Source of the DNA: Arthrobacter sp. NicSoilB4
Lineage (GTDB): Bacteria > Actinomycetota > Actinomycetes > Actinomycetales > Micrococcaceae
Assembly: GCF_019977335.1 (NCBI RefSeq)
Contig: NZ_AP024653.1
Span: forward strand, 1,736,001 to 1,800,000
DNA length: 64,000 nucleotides
Direction: 5' to 3'
Shown: one piece after another, positions 54,527 through 63,312 of the stretch
How the letters are laid out: each line of letters begins with the position of its first letter
Numbering within the stretch: position 1 is the first letter of the stretch
Notes under the pieces: model-generated
Database searches by the model: none
Told to the model about the DNA's origin: nothing
Seen by the model: only the letters and a program-made list of their open reading frames with translations
Program-made: the position numbers and the translations under genes

Positions 54527-55399
54527 ATGATGGCTGACCCGGAAGTCCGCCCACACGACAGCTACGCCGGCCGTGGCGTGTATTTGGTGGACGACCACGA
54601 GGTCATCAGGCGAGGTCTGCGCCAACTGATCGAGTCCGATGGTCTTTGCATCGCCGGGGAGTCAGGGGCCGCCCGCGAAGCAGTGCGGCGGATCCCTGCC
54701 CTTCGCCCGGAGCTGGTGATCCTGGACGATGATCTTCCGGACGGTTCCGGTGCCGACGTCTGCCGGGCCATCGCAGCGGCCGACCCGGGCATCCGGTGCG
54801 TGCTGATGACCGGGGACAGCGACGAAGCCGTGCTGATCGACTCCATCCTGGCCGGCGCGTGGGGGTGCCTGTCCAAGCAGGATGACAGCAGCGAACAACT
54901 CAGGCTCATCCGACGGGCCCTGGCCGGGCACACCGCGTACAGTGGCTGGTTCCATCCGGTGCTTCTGGCCCCGTGCCCCCTGCTAGGGCACGCACGGGCG
55001 GATGACCGTCTCCTGAGCCTCTCAAGGCAGGAAATGACTGCCGCCATTGGCATGGGAAGAGGACTGAGCAACCGCCAGATCAGCCAGGAAATGTTTTTGG
55101 CAGAAAAGACCGTGAAAAATATGGTCTCGTCCATCCTGATGAAACTCGGCATGACGCGCAGAACCGAGGTCGCAGTTCTCGTCACCACAACCCTGAATCA
55201 CCCCGAGCACCCCGACGATAATGGCTACCGGTCCAGCCGGTTCCCGAATCTGATCCCCGAGGTCACGGCCGCGCTGCTGAACTGCACCAGCGAGACTCGC
55301 ACCATGCCCACTGTCGAAGAACAAGCAGGGGACGCGGACCGGCTTGCCGACGCCCTTACCGCGACCCGGACCGGGCTGACAGTGACCCGGCCCCACTAA
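54527..55399 (+). CDS. NarL/LuxR-type response regulator, paralogue 3
   Basis: A 290-aa response regulator, the best-preserved match to the pseudogene at 32254. Receiver: VDDHEVIRRG, phospho-acceptor Asp in ILDDDLPDGSG, Thr in LMTGDSDEA, Lys in CLSKQDD. Helix-turn-helix: LSRQEMTAAIGMGRGLSNRQ and KTVKNMVSSILMKLGM. A C-terminal extension of about 70 residues (YRSSRFPNLIPEVTAALLNC) follows and is conserved in all three paralogues but absent from ordinary NarL-type proteins. No kinase gene is adjacent, so it is probably driven by a remote kinase. Confidence 0.92.
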   Translation: MMADPEVRPHDSYAGRGVYLVDDHEVIRRGLRQLIESDGLCIAGESGAAREAVRRIPALRPELVILDDDLPDGSGADVCRAIAAADPGIRCVLMTGDSDEAVLIDSILAGAWGCLSKQDDSSEQLRLIRRALAGHTAYSGWFHPVLLAPCPLLGHARADDRLLSLSRQEMTAAIGMGRGLSNRQISQEMFLAEKTVKNMVSSILMKLGMTRRTEVAVLVTTTLNHPEHPDDNGYRSSRFPNLIPEVTAALLNCTSETRTMPTVEEQAGDADRLADALTATRTGLTVTRPH

Positions 55400-55787
55400 A
55401 GGCCGCACTTAAGGAGCCCGGACCACCGCACGCGGGATCATGGCGGTGAGGGATGTCTGTCGAGCACCGCAATTCTTCGGATGTACTCACCGTGTCAGGT
55501 TGCGATACGGAATCCTCCGTAAACGGGCTGCCCGCGGGTACCTCGGCGCCGTCCGGCTAGTGATTGTGCTGTCCGCGGAACGGGAAGAGGTTCGAAGAAC
55601 GGCGAAGTTTCGCTGACGGCGGCAGCAGAGACGCTGCCGATCAGCTCCCTGAACTCGCGCCGAAAAGTCGGACCCGGATGAGCTTCGTTGGCTCGCTGCC
55701 AACGGCACCAGCGATGCCGCTGACATTTTCGCCGAGCCTATCGATGAAGGCTCCGCCGACGACGCATGGGGGTCCGCCAGGCACGAC
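55400..55787. other. Intergenic, possible relic frame
   Basis: About 390 bp. One frame at 55675-55790 reads DELRWLAANGTSDAADIFAE without a start and runs into the SDR gene on the other strand. It may be the tail of a lost gene; otherwise nothing is seen. Confidence 0.35.
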
Positions 55788-56681
55788 TCACTGCAGCCCT
55801 GCCAGTTGCGAGCATGCGTCCCAGAGGCGTTTACGGGCTTCAGGGTTCGAGCCCATGCCGGGCGTGGGGAGTTCCTTGCGCTTTGACCAGAGCTTGCCGG
55901 ATACACCGGCTGTTTCCTGTGACGTGGCCAGCCAGAGGGCCGTGTCCGCCGCTTCTTCCGCGGTCGCGCCAAACGTGTTGGCGAGCAGGCGGAAGGGGCC
56001 GCCGACGTCGTGCAGCAATGACGTGTTCTTGACGAGTCCCGGGTGGACGGCATTGGCCACGACGCCCGCGCCTTGGAGGCGTTCAGCGAACTCCTGGGTG
56101 AGCAGAACCCGGGCGAGCATAGTCGGCGGTGTCGATCGGAGGTAGCTGTACCTGCCCGTGGCGGTCTGCAAGTCATCGAAATTGAGTTTGGTGTTGCCGT
56201 ACTTGGACGCGATATTCACAATGCGGCCCACGCGAGCCCCCTCGGCGTGCTGGTTGGCAGTCTCCGGGATTGCCTCCGTTGCGCCGGCACTTTTGAGAGC
56301 GTCCAGCAGCAGGTTGGTCAGCACGAAGTACGCCATCACATTGGTGGCGAATGTGAGTTCCAGCCCGTCAGGAGTCACATGGCGGTCCTTGCGAAAGACG
56401 CCCGCTGAGTTGACCAGCACGTCCAGCCTGCCATGGCGGGACAGGAACTCGGCCGCCGCCGTGCGGATCGAGGACTGCACCGAGAGATCGCAGGCCAATG
56501 GCTCCAGCAGGGCGCCCGGAACGAGCGTCCGGATGGACATTACCGCCTCTTCCGCCCGAGCCGGGGACCGGCCCACCACTACGACCAAGGCACCGTCGCG
56601 CGCAAGGCCCGCTGCCACTGCTTGTCCCAGTCCGCTCGCCGCACCCGTTACCAGCGCCACTGTCCCATCCATGGAACCCAT
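55788..56681 (-). CDS. Short-chain dehydrogenase/reductase with altered active site
   Basis: A 297-aa SDR. Rossmann motif VTGAASGLGQAVA near residue 10, NSAG near 90 and the Ser region IVNIASKYGNTKLNF near 150 are present, but where YxxxK is expected the sequence reads RYSYLRSTPPTM, with no Lys at +4. Later parts (NAVHPGLVKNT) are normal and resemble the retinol-dehydrogenase/WWOX-like group. It may be catalytically weak or use another residue. GAGGAGG precedes ATG 56681. It is 146 bases downstream of the NADP-binding protein gene on the same strand. Confidence 0.85.
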   Translation of the reverse strand: MGSMDGTVALVTGAASGLGQAVAAGLARDGALVVVVGRSPARAEEAVMSIRTLVPGALLEPLACDLSVQSSIRTAAAEFLSRHGRLDVLVNSAGVFRKDRHVTPDGLELTFATNVMAYFVLTNLLLDALKSAGATEAIPETANQHAEGARVGRIVNIASKYGNTKLNFDDLQTATGRYSYLRSTPPTMLARVLLTQEFAERLQGAGVVANAVHPGLVKNTSLLHDVGGPFRLLANTFGATAEEAADTALWLATSQETAGVSGKLWSKRKELPTPGMGSNPEARKRLWDACSQLAGLQ

Positions 56682-56827
56682 ATGTCTTCGCCTCCTCAGG
56701 CATGTCCTTCTCCCAAACACGTTGCCATGCATAGCTGCGGCGCCCGCCGCGGCCTGCCTCGGCGGGCCACCATCACAGCACAGCGGTCATGTGCTGCTTC
56801 CGGTGTTCTGGCCAGTGGGCCGCGGGA

Positions 56828-57505
56828 TCAGCGGACGATCTTGAAGTTGAAGGCAGGCGTACCGAGTGCACCCCAGAGGCGAAGCCAGACGGGGAGAAGC
56901 ATTTCGGTGCCGCGGGCAGTGGTGATGTCGCCGAGGTCGATGACATCCTGGTGGCCGAACTCCTTCAGCAGTTCCGTGACGGTTTCCTTGGCGGCGGCGT
57001 CGTTCCCGGAGACGAAGACAGTGCTGGCCTCGGGAAGGCTGCCCGGACGGGCCATCAGGTCGGCGTTCAGGGTGTTGAGGGACTTGACCACGCGGGCGGT
57101 GGGGAAAGCGCGCTGGATTTGCTCGCCGAGGGAATCGGTGTCCTTGACGAACAGGGTCGGCGGCATGCCTTGGCTGAAGTCGAGCGGGTTGGCGATGTCC
57201 AGGATGACCTTGCCGTCGAGGTGTTCAACCCCTGCCTGGGCCAGGACGTCCAGGGATGCAGCGCCGTTGGTCGCGTTGACAACGAGTTCGGCTCCGGCCG
57301 CGGCGTCGGAGAAGCCGGCCAGAGTGACGCCGGGGTTCTCTGCAGCCCAGTCGGCGAAAGGCGCGTTGCCCATGGGGTCGGCCTCCGTCCGGGCAAGCGT
57401 GGCCTCAGGATCGCGGGTGCCGATGATGACACCGTGGCCGAGTTCAACCAGCCGCGCGGCGATCGTGCGGCCCACAGTGCCGGTTCCGAGAATGGCGGTC
57501 TTCAT
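56828..57505 (-). CDS. NADPH-dependent F420 reductase-like protein
   Basis: A 225-aa Rossmann-fold protein of the F420H2:NADP oxidoreductase-like family. GTGTVGRTIAARLVELGH at the N-terminus binds NADP (IIGTRDPEA, with the Arg typical of NADP users). The rest (VVNATNGAASLDVLAQ, DIANPLDFSQGMPP) fits the family. Such proteins in actinobacteria are often redox enzymes with unknown partners. It is divergent from a TetR gene, which probably controls it through 57542-57585. Confidence 0.88.
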   Translation of the reverse strand: MKTAILGTGTVGRTIAARLVELGHGVIIGTRDPEATLARTEADPMGNAPFADWAAENPGVTLAGFSDAAAGAELVVNATNGAASLDVLAQAGVEHLDGKVILDIANPLDFSQGMPPTLFVKDTDSLGEQIQRAFPTARVVKSLNTLNADLMARPGSLPEASTVFVSGNDAAAKETVTELLKEFGHQDVIDLGDITTARGTEMLLPVWLRLWGALGTPAFNFKIVR

Positions 57506-57541
57506 AAGTTGATCTCCTGTTGTCGATGAGCCTGGATCCGA

Positions 57542-57585
57542 TGTGACGGATCATTCTCGATCAGTTTGTGACGGATCGTTCCGTC
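57542..57585. promoter_or_regulatory. Operator region of the TetR gene
   Basis: The direct repeat TGTGACGGATC occurs at 57542-57552 and 57567-57577. The second copy is part of the perfect inverted repeat GACGGA-TCGT-TCCGTC (57570-57585). TTGACA on the minus strand at about 57585-57590 gives a -35 box for the reductase gene, so a bound repressor would cover it. Confidence 0.7.
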
Positions 57586-57639
57586 TGTCAAACTGGAAGC
57601 AGTAAGACCTCTGGAGAAGTTCAATAGGAGTAAATTTTC

Positions 57640-58218
57640 GTGGCACGCAAGACTGGCGAAGAGAACCGGCGCAACGTTCTCGAGGTAGCGACGCGTTTGT
57701 TCTACCAGCGCGGCATCCGGGCGGTCGGGATGGACACCGTGGTCAAGGAAAGCGGCGTCGGTAACGCCACTGTTTACCGCCAGTTCCCCACCAAGGATGC
57801 CCTCGCCACCGCCTACGTGCAGGGCCGCGCGGACGCCTGGTTCGAGCGTATGCGGCAGGCAGCCGAAGAATACCCGGCCCCACGGGACAAGCTCATCGCC
57901 GTCTTTGAGGTACTCGCGGGGGACACCGCCGGCGCCTCCTACCGCGGATGCCCGATGCTGAACACCAACACCGAGTTCCCCGATGGGCAGCATCCGGCAC
58001 ACCTCGCGGCCATCGGGCACAAGCGGCAGGTACGGGAGTGGTTCCGTACCATCGCCGTCGACGCCGACGTGCAGGACCCGGATCAGCTCGCGGACGAATT
58101 GCTTATCGTCCTCAATGGCGCCTACGCCACAGGCGCTGTGCTCGACGGGGCAACCTACGGCCAGCGCGCCCTGGCCATGGCCCGGCGAATCGTCGACGAC
58201 GCCTGCCCCCGTCTTTAG
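57640..58218 (+). CDS. TetR-family regulator
   Basis: A 192-aa regulator. HTH at about residues 5-50 (LFYQRGIRAVGMDTVVKESG, then GNATVYRQFPTKDALATAYV); the C-terminal domain has the TetR_C pattern FRGCP-like motif (SYRGCPMLNTNTEFPDGQHP), the same subclass as the protein at 35148. Start GTG 57640 has AGGAG 8 bases upstream. It is divergent from the NADP reductase-like gene and followed by a NAD(P)H oxidoreductase gene, both likely targets. Confidence 0.92.
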   Translation: MARKTGEENRRNVLEVATRLFYQRGIRAVGMDTVVKESGVGNATVYRQFPTKDALATAYVQGRADAWFERMRQAAEEYPAPRDKLIAVFEVLAGDTAGASYRGCPMLNTNTEFPDGQHPAHLAAIGHKRQVREWFRTIAVDADVQDPDQLADELLIVLNGAYATGAVLDGATYGQRALAMARRIVDDACPRL

Positions 58219-58336
58219 CACCCCCTGCCAGCTGCCCGTGCTGGCAGCCAAAGCTCAATGCGGTGCTGGCGTCCGCCACATCAGCACGGTTCCTCCGAAC
58301 CGCCTCGACCCACTTCCGAAAGATGCACGCCTTTCC

Positions 58337-58882
58337 ATGACCCCGCACCGCACACTCGTCATTGTCGCCCACCCAGACCTGGAGAAATCGCGGATCACGG
58401 CCCGGCTCACCGCAGCGATCAGGGACGTGGAACACGTCACCGTTCATGATCTCTCCGCCGTCTACCCGGACCGGCGCGTGGACGCCATCAGGGAGCAAGA
58501 ACTCCTGAGCGGGCATGACGCCATCGTGTGGCAGTTCCCTTGGCACTGGTACTCCGTGCCCGGCGTGCTGAAGGAGTGGATGGACCAGGTCCTCACCTAC
58601 GGTTTTGCCTACGGTTCCGGCGGGGACGCTTTGCGCGGCAAACGGCTGAGGCTGGTCATTTCAACCGGCGGTCCCGAATCCTCCTACACACCCAGCGGGC
58701 ATAACCGCTTCACCATGGCTGAACTCCTGCGCCCACTTGAAGCCACCGCGCACCTTTGCGGGCTGCAAATGGAAGAACCCTTGGTCCTGCACTCTGCGCC
58801 CGGCGTCACGGCCGCGGAACTGGCGCAACACGCAGCGCGCTACCAGGAACTGCTTTCTGCCGTCCCCGCCGCCGCACGCTGA
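58337..58882 (+). CDS. NAD(P)H oxidoreductase, flavodoxin-like (KefF/MdaB type)
   Basis: A 181-aa flavoprotein: TLVIVAHPDLEKSRITARL at the start (FMN phosphate site), VWQFPWHWYSVPGVLKEWMD near residue 68, and TGGPESSYTPSGHNRFT near 115, all typical of the quinone/nitroreductase-like flavodoxin_2 family. It reduces quinones or similar electrophiles. It lies 118 bases after the TetR gene and may be regulated by it, giving a small electrophile-response unit with the divergent reductase. ATG 58337 has a weak ribosome site. Confidence 0.9.
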   Translation: MTPHRTLVIVAHPDLEKSRITARLTAAIRDVEHVTVHDLSAVYPDRRVDAIREQELLSGHDAIVWQFPWHWYSVPGVLKEWMDQVLTYGFAYGSGGDALRGKRLRLVISTGGPESSYTPSGHNRFTMAELLRPLEATAHLCGLQMEEPLVLHSAPGVTAAELAQHAARYQELLSAVPAAAR

Positions 58883-59048
58883 GCCCAGCGCGTGACTTGA
58901 CCACCTCGATCGGACGTTCTCCCTAAGCATCCGGCGGCATAGGCGTGCCGGAACCAGTGCGGCTGGCAAATTCCATCATCACCCTAAGGGGAGCGGCTGT
59001 CCTGGCGATGGGTTGACCGGTGGATGCCCGCGCACGACAATGCGAAGC

Positions 59049-60188
59049 ATGAGTGATCACCGCAGCCTTTCCGAGCCGGCTCCGTTCACCGCCCAAGACT
59101 TCGCCGAGAGGTTGCGGCGAGCAGCCCACGCCGCCCAGGATGCCGGGCTCGACGGCATCCTGGTAACTCCCGGACCGGACCTGCTGTACCTCACGGGGTA
59201 CGCACCCGTGGCGATCACTGAGCGCATCACAATGCTTGTGATCCCCGTCGACGCGGAGCCCGCCATGATCGTTCCAAGGCTCGAGAGGCCCGACGCGGAA
59301 GCGGCCGCCGGCGCCTCGATTCTTAGGATCACCGACTGGACCGACGGGAGCGACCCCTACACGGCGTCGGCGACGCTGATGGCCGGCACCGGACGTTATG
59401 CCGTCTCTGACTCGGCCTGGGCCATGCACCTCCTGGGCCTGCAGGATCGACTGCCCAAGTCGTCCTACGTCTCGATGACGACCGCCCTGCCGATGCTTCG
59501 GGCGATCAAGGACGACGACGAGATCGCGCGGTTGGCGGCGGCCGGCGCGGCCGCGGACCAGGCGTACGAGGAGATCGTCACCGTGCGGTTCGCTGGGCGC
59601 AGCGAGACCGACGTCGGCTCTGATCTCGCCGACCTACTTCGCCAATTCGGGCATTCGCAGGTGGACTTCACTGTCGTCGGTTCGGGTCCGAACGGAGCCA
59701 ACCCTCACCACGAGATCGGTCCGCGGATCATCGAGGACGGCGACATGGTGGTGCTCGACTTCGGCGGCCTCAAACACGGCTACGGATCAGACACGACGCG
59801 GACCGTGCACGTCGGCGAACCCAACGCCGAGGAGCGCGAGGTTCACGACGTCGTCAGACACGCACAGCAGGCCGGATTCGAGGCCGTGCAGCCAGGCGTC
59901 GAGTGCCAGGAGATCGATCGCGTGTCCCGTGCGGTGATCAATGAAGCCGGATACGGCGACTACTTCATTCACCGCGTCGGGCACGGAATCGGACTGACGA
60001 CTCATGAGCCGCCGTACATGGTCGAGGGCGAAACCCAGCTCCTCCACCCAGGCATGTGCTTCTCGATCGAACCCGGAATCTACCTGCCGGGTAGGTTCGG
60101 CGTAAGGATCGAGGACATTGTGACGGTCGTTCCCGACGGCGGACGGCGACTCAATCAGACCTCGCACGAGATGAGAATCGTCCACTAG
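59049..60188 (+). CDS. Xaa-Pro peptidase family protein (M24)
   Basis: A 379-aa M24 metallopeptidase. The N-terminal creatinase-like domain covers about 1-140; the pita-bread domain has all five metal ligands: Asp in VVLDFGGLKHGYGSDTTR (two Asp), His in RVGHGIGLTTHEPP, Glu in CFSIEPGIYLP and Glu in VRIEDIVTVV. It removes N-terminal residues before proline, or cleaves a related dipeptide-like substrate, in the cytosol. Start ATG 59049 or 59040; neither has a clear ribosome site, so the choice rests on the family N-terminus. Confidence 0.93.
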   Translation: MSDHRSLSEPAPFTAQDFAERLRRAAHAAQDAGLDGILVTPGPDLLYLTGYAPVAITERITMLVIPVDAEPAMIVPRLERPDAEAAAGASILRITDWTDGSDPYTASATLMAGTGRYAVSDSAWAMHLLGLQDRLPKSSYVSMTTALPMLRAIKDDDEIARLAAAGAAADQAYEEIVTVRFAGRSETDVGSDLADLLRQFGHSQVDFTVVGSGPNGANPHHEIGPRIIEDGDMVVLDFGGLKHGYGSDTTRTVHVGEPNAEEREVHDVVRHAQQAGFEAVQPGVECQEIDRVSRAVINEAGYGDYFIHRVGHGIGLTTHEPPYMVEGETQLLHPGMCFSIEPGIYLPGRFGVRIEDIVTVVPDGGRRLNQTSHEMRIVH

Positions 60189-60217
60189 TTGGCCCCCGGG
60201 CATGCGATTGTTCCTAT

Positions 60218-60871
60218 ATGACAGTTCAGGAAGCGCTAAAGGTTGCGCTGAAAGAGATGCTCGGTACCTGCGCCCGGAGCCACGGCTTTAAGGGCACAGC
60301 TCCGACCTGGCGGAAGTCGACGCCTTCAGGCGATTGGGCCGTCATGAACGTGCAATCCTTATCTTTTAGTTCGGCGGAACATCTGAAGTGCGTAATCAAC
60401 CTGGCAGTCGCCCCCGAGCCTTGGCTGCGCTGGAGTCGGGTGAAGTTGGGCGCCGGAATGCCGAAGTCGGTCACCGAATCCCTTGGCCTCTATCGCGAGC
60501 GGCTTCATCCGGAGGGGGCGGCACCGGGCCGGGATGTCTGGTGGGAGATGAGGGATGCTGTTTCCGTTACGTCCGCAGTCGCGGGCATGGCCATCCAGTT
60601 GGACGTCGCGGGCTGGCCAGTTCTCGACCGGTTGCTGAGACCGGAGAGCATGCTCGAACAGGTTCGAACCGGGAACCTAGGAATTTGGAAGCGGTCGAGT
60701 TCCGGCGTTCTCTTCGCCCGAGCTGAGGCCCTACTGCTGATGGATGGCGGCCCGAGCCCCGAGTTAAACGAGCGCTTGCAGTTTGCGCTCGAAAACTGCA
60801 TGCCACAGCAGCGGGAGAACGCCCTCGAATTTGATGCCTGGGTGCGGGAACAGGCGAATCACGCCGACTGA
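60218..60871 (+). CDS. DUF4304-type protein
   Basis: A 217-aa soluble protein. The N-terminus (ALKEMLGTCARSHGFKGTA, then WRKSTPSGDWAVMNVQS) and the CVINLAVAPEPW strand fit DUF4304, a family of unknown function. No membrane segment. It stands alone, 29 bases after the M24 gene on the same strand, so it may be co-transcribed. No cofactor motif is visible. Confidence 0.75.
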   Translation: MTVQEALKVALKEMLGTCARSHGFKGTAPTWRKSTPSGDWAVMNVQSLSFSSAEHLKCVINLAVAPEPWLRWSRVKLGAGMPKSVTESLGLYRERLHPEGAAPGRDVWWEMRDAVSVTSAVAGMAIQLDVAGWPVLDRLLRPESMLEQVRTGNLGIWKRSSSGVLFARAEALLLMDGGPSPELNERLQFALENCMPQQRENALEFDAWVREQANHAD

Positions 60872-60915
60872 ATACGGCTCCTCGAAGGCCCCAAACAGCG
60901 CCAGTTAGCGATCCT

Positions 60916-61383
60916 TTACCGTGCACTCAATAGGCCGGACTTTGCTGGGAGTCTAGTGCTGGACGGGACACAGAAGCGCACTAAAACAACTTCCGTCGAC
61001 TCCGAGACCGTAAAGGTGGGATCACGCATGACGGCACGAAAGGCGGGGCTATGCCAGAATTCCTCGTGGCCTGCACGCCAGCCGGAGACTGTCTGGTAAC
61101 CCTCGCCTTCGTCGACCGCGTGAGCTGCATCAACGGCGTCAAGGGGCACTACGCGAACCTGGGTAACTTCCGTGATGCAGACGGGCCGCCCTGTCGAATC
61201 AACGACCACGCCGCGTTCGCCAACGACGGGCAACGGCTGGTCGTCTAGCTCGTATTGGACGGCCAAAGAGGTCGTGCTCGTCTTCCGTCCGTCAAGGATT
61301 GCGCCAACGAGTGCATCTCGCAGGGGGCCCGGAAACCCGTACTCCTCGACCGGTAGACCAGCAATTTCGTTTGGAGACAGCAT
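60916..61383 (-). CDS. ASCH-domain protein
   Basis: A 155-aa protein with the ASCH fold, which is thought to bind RNA. Signature: FPGPLRDALVGAILDGRKTS near residue 16 (basic GRK motif), then GERGVVVDSTGRPVCITEV and the C-terminal helix/strand with VVLVRF. ATG 61383 is chosen over the longer frame because the family begins a few residues before this domain. Convergent with DUF4304. Confidence 0.85.
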   Translation of the reverse strand: MLSPNEIAGLPVEEYGFPGPLRDALVGAILDGRKTSTTSLAVQYELDDQPLPVVGERGVVVDSTGRPVCITEVTQVRVVPLDAVDAAHAVDEGEGYQTVSGWRAGHEEFWHSPAFRAVMRDPTFTVSESTEVVLVRFCVPSSTRLPAKSGLLSAR

Positions 61384-61557
61384 GCTGAAAATCCTAAGCT
61401 GTCCGACGTGGAACTGTGGACAAAGTTTGGCTGGGTGTGTACGTATTGAAGGGCCGAGCACGAGACGGGCGTGCCTACCGGATCTGTCGGTGAGTTCCAG
61501 CCCGTTCCCGGGGCTTCGGGCACATCCACTATCCGCGCGCGAAATTTGGGGGCACGT

Positions 61558-62217
61558 TTGAAGCTCTTGCTTACCTCAGGCGGCGTGACGAACCCGAGCA
61601 TCCACTCGGCGCTCGTGCAGCTTCTCAACAAGCCGGTCGCACACTGCCACGCCCTGGTCGTCCCGACAGCGCAGTGGGGTCACCCGATGTGCGGACCTGC
61701 ATCGGTGCGGGGCCTCCTGGCTACCGAGCCCGACTCCCGTCACTTGTCCGGCCTGGGCTGGGCGTCGCTCGGCGTTCTCGAACTCACCGCGCTGCCCACC
61801 ATCGGCGCGGAGCGGTGGGTCCCCTGGCTTCGGGAGGCCGACGTGCTCTTGGTCGACGGCGGCGATGCGACGTACCTCTCCCACTGGATGCGGGAGTCAG
61901 GGCTGGCCGACCTGCTGCCGTCACTTCCCGACACGGTGTGGGTGGGAGTGAGTGCCGGAAGCATGGTGGTGACGCCCCGGATCGGGAAATACTTCGTCGA
62001 GTGGCCATCCGCTCCGGATGATCGGACGCTGGGGGTGGTGGAATTTTCGATCTTTCCGCACCTGGACGCTTTCCCGGGCAACACCCTGGCCCACGCAGAG
62101 CGGTGGGCCGACGACCTCGGCGGCCCGGCCTACGCCATCGACGAACAGACAGCTATCAAGGTGGTCGACGGCGCCGTCGAGGTGGTTTCCGAAGGACAAT
62201 GGAAGAAGTTCGGGTGA
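61558..62217 (+). CDS. Peptidase E-like protein (S51 family)
   Basis: A 219-aa class-I-glutaminase-fold protease. Nucleophile Ser in VWVGVSAGSMVV near residue 130; DVLLVDGGDATYL near 95 matches the S51 pattern; a His follows in FSIFPHLDAF. It splits small aspartyl dipeptides in characterised members. Start TTG 61558 (KLLLTSGGV) puts the first strand at the N-terminus as usual; the longer frame to 61471 has no support. Divergent from the ASCH gene. Confidence 0.85.
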   Translation: MKLLLTSGGVTNPSIHSALVQLLNKPVAHCHALVVPTAQWGHPMCGPASVRGLLATEPDSRHLSGLGWASLGVLELTALPTIGAERWVPWLREADVLLVDGGDATYLSHWMRESGLADLLPSLPDTVWVGVSAGSMVVTPRIGKYFVEWPSAPDDRTLGVVEFSIFPHLDAFPGNTLAHAERWADDLGGPAYAIDEQTAIKVVDGAVEVVSEGQWKKFG

Positions 62218-62544
62218 TAGGTGCCCAGCATTTGTGACCTCGCGTGGCTTTTGTGAACAGCAGGGACGGGACGAACAGGGAAGGTCTGCAGCGAAACGGG
62301 CAGGTTGGGACTGCCCCGGGTTTTGTTGACTCCTGGACCTAGCGAGCGAGGCCGCGAATTCCCGGTGACAGTTGATGACGCTCCCATCGCCCAGACCTTC
62401 GGAACGGAGGTTTGCCGGCCGGGGCCTGGTTCCGAGGATAATCCCCAGCCGAGCTCGCGCTCAGGCAGGATGAGCTCCGTCGCTACCCTAAGATCCATGC
62501 GATCAACGTGACACAGCCTGCGAAGCCCGCAGCCGCAATTTCCC
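62218..62544. other. Intergenic, no gene seen
   Basis: 327 bp between two convergent genes. Nothing protein-like or strongly structured was found. Confidence 0.45.
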
Positions 62545-63312
62545 TTAGAACAGCGGCCAGGGTAAGGCCGGCATCTCACCGCTCGGAGCCGGAAACCGCC
62601 CTGCCAGGCGCAACCGGGCGCAGCGCGCGGCGAGCGATGCGATTTCTTCGGCGCTGAGCAAATCCGCCAGATTTCGTCCCAGCCCACCTTGGAGTCCTTC
62701 ACGGACGCGATCTATGCCGTCGCGTTCCTCGGCGGTCAGAGCGTCGCCCAGCCATCCCCACAGCACCGTGCGCAGCTTGTTGTCACGGTGAAAGGTGAGC
62801 CCATGGTCCACGCCGTGCCGGTGTCCGTCCGTCATGGCAAGAATGTGGTCGCCTTTGCGGTCGGCGTTGTTGACGACCATGTCGAACACCGCCATGCGTC
62901 TGAGCGCTGGCGAGTCTTCGTGGACGAGGGCGACCATCTGTCCGGTCTCATCTCGTCCCTCGAGAATTTGTTTCCAGCCCGTCTCCGGCACCAGGTCCGT
63001 CGCGACCAGGCTCACAGCGCTTTGGGCGGGGTCCTGCTCCTGCCAGAGCTGCACCATTCCTTCGCCCAGGGGACCATCGCGCAGCCAGGTGTGCGGCACC
63101 ACGTTCCAGCCGAGGGCCTGCGAGACCAGGTAGGCTGCCACCTCCCGGTGAGCCAGGGTGCCGTGGGGAAAATCCCACAGCGGACTTTCGCCTGCTATCG
63201 GTTTGTAGACGACCACGACGTCGCCGATGCTCCCCAAAAATGTGGCGTTTGACGCCGTCGTGATGCGGCCGGTGAGCGTCAGCTCGGCGGTCACGAGGTC
63301 CGGCGCTGGCAT
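62545..63312 (-). CDS. SCO1664-family protein
   Basis: A 255-aa protein of the actinobacterial SCO1664 family, distantly kinase-like. Visible: TFLGSIGDVVVVYKPIAGES near the start, LWDFPHGTLAHREVAAYLV near residue 50, FDMVVNNADRKGDHIL near 135 and GVDHGLTFHRDNKLRTVLWG near 165, the last two like the catalytic and metal motifs of PI3/4-kinase folds. Its ATG overlaps the DUF3090 stop (ATGA). Cellular role unknown; it always travels with the DUF3090 gene. Confidence 0.9.
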   Translation of the reverse strand: MPAPDLVTAELTLTGRITTASNATFLGSIGDVVVVYKPIAGESPLWDFPHGTLAHREVAAYLVSQALGWNVVPHTWLRDGPLGEGMVQLWQEQDPAQSAVSLVATDLVPETGWKQILEGRDETGQMVALVHEDSPALRRMAVFDMVVNNADRKGDHILAMTDGHRHGVDHGLTFHRDNKLRTVLWGWLGDALTAEERDGIDRVREGLQGGLGRNLADLLSAEEIASLAARCARLRLAGRFPAPSGEMPALPWPLF

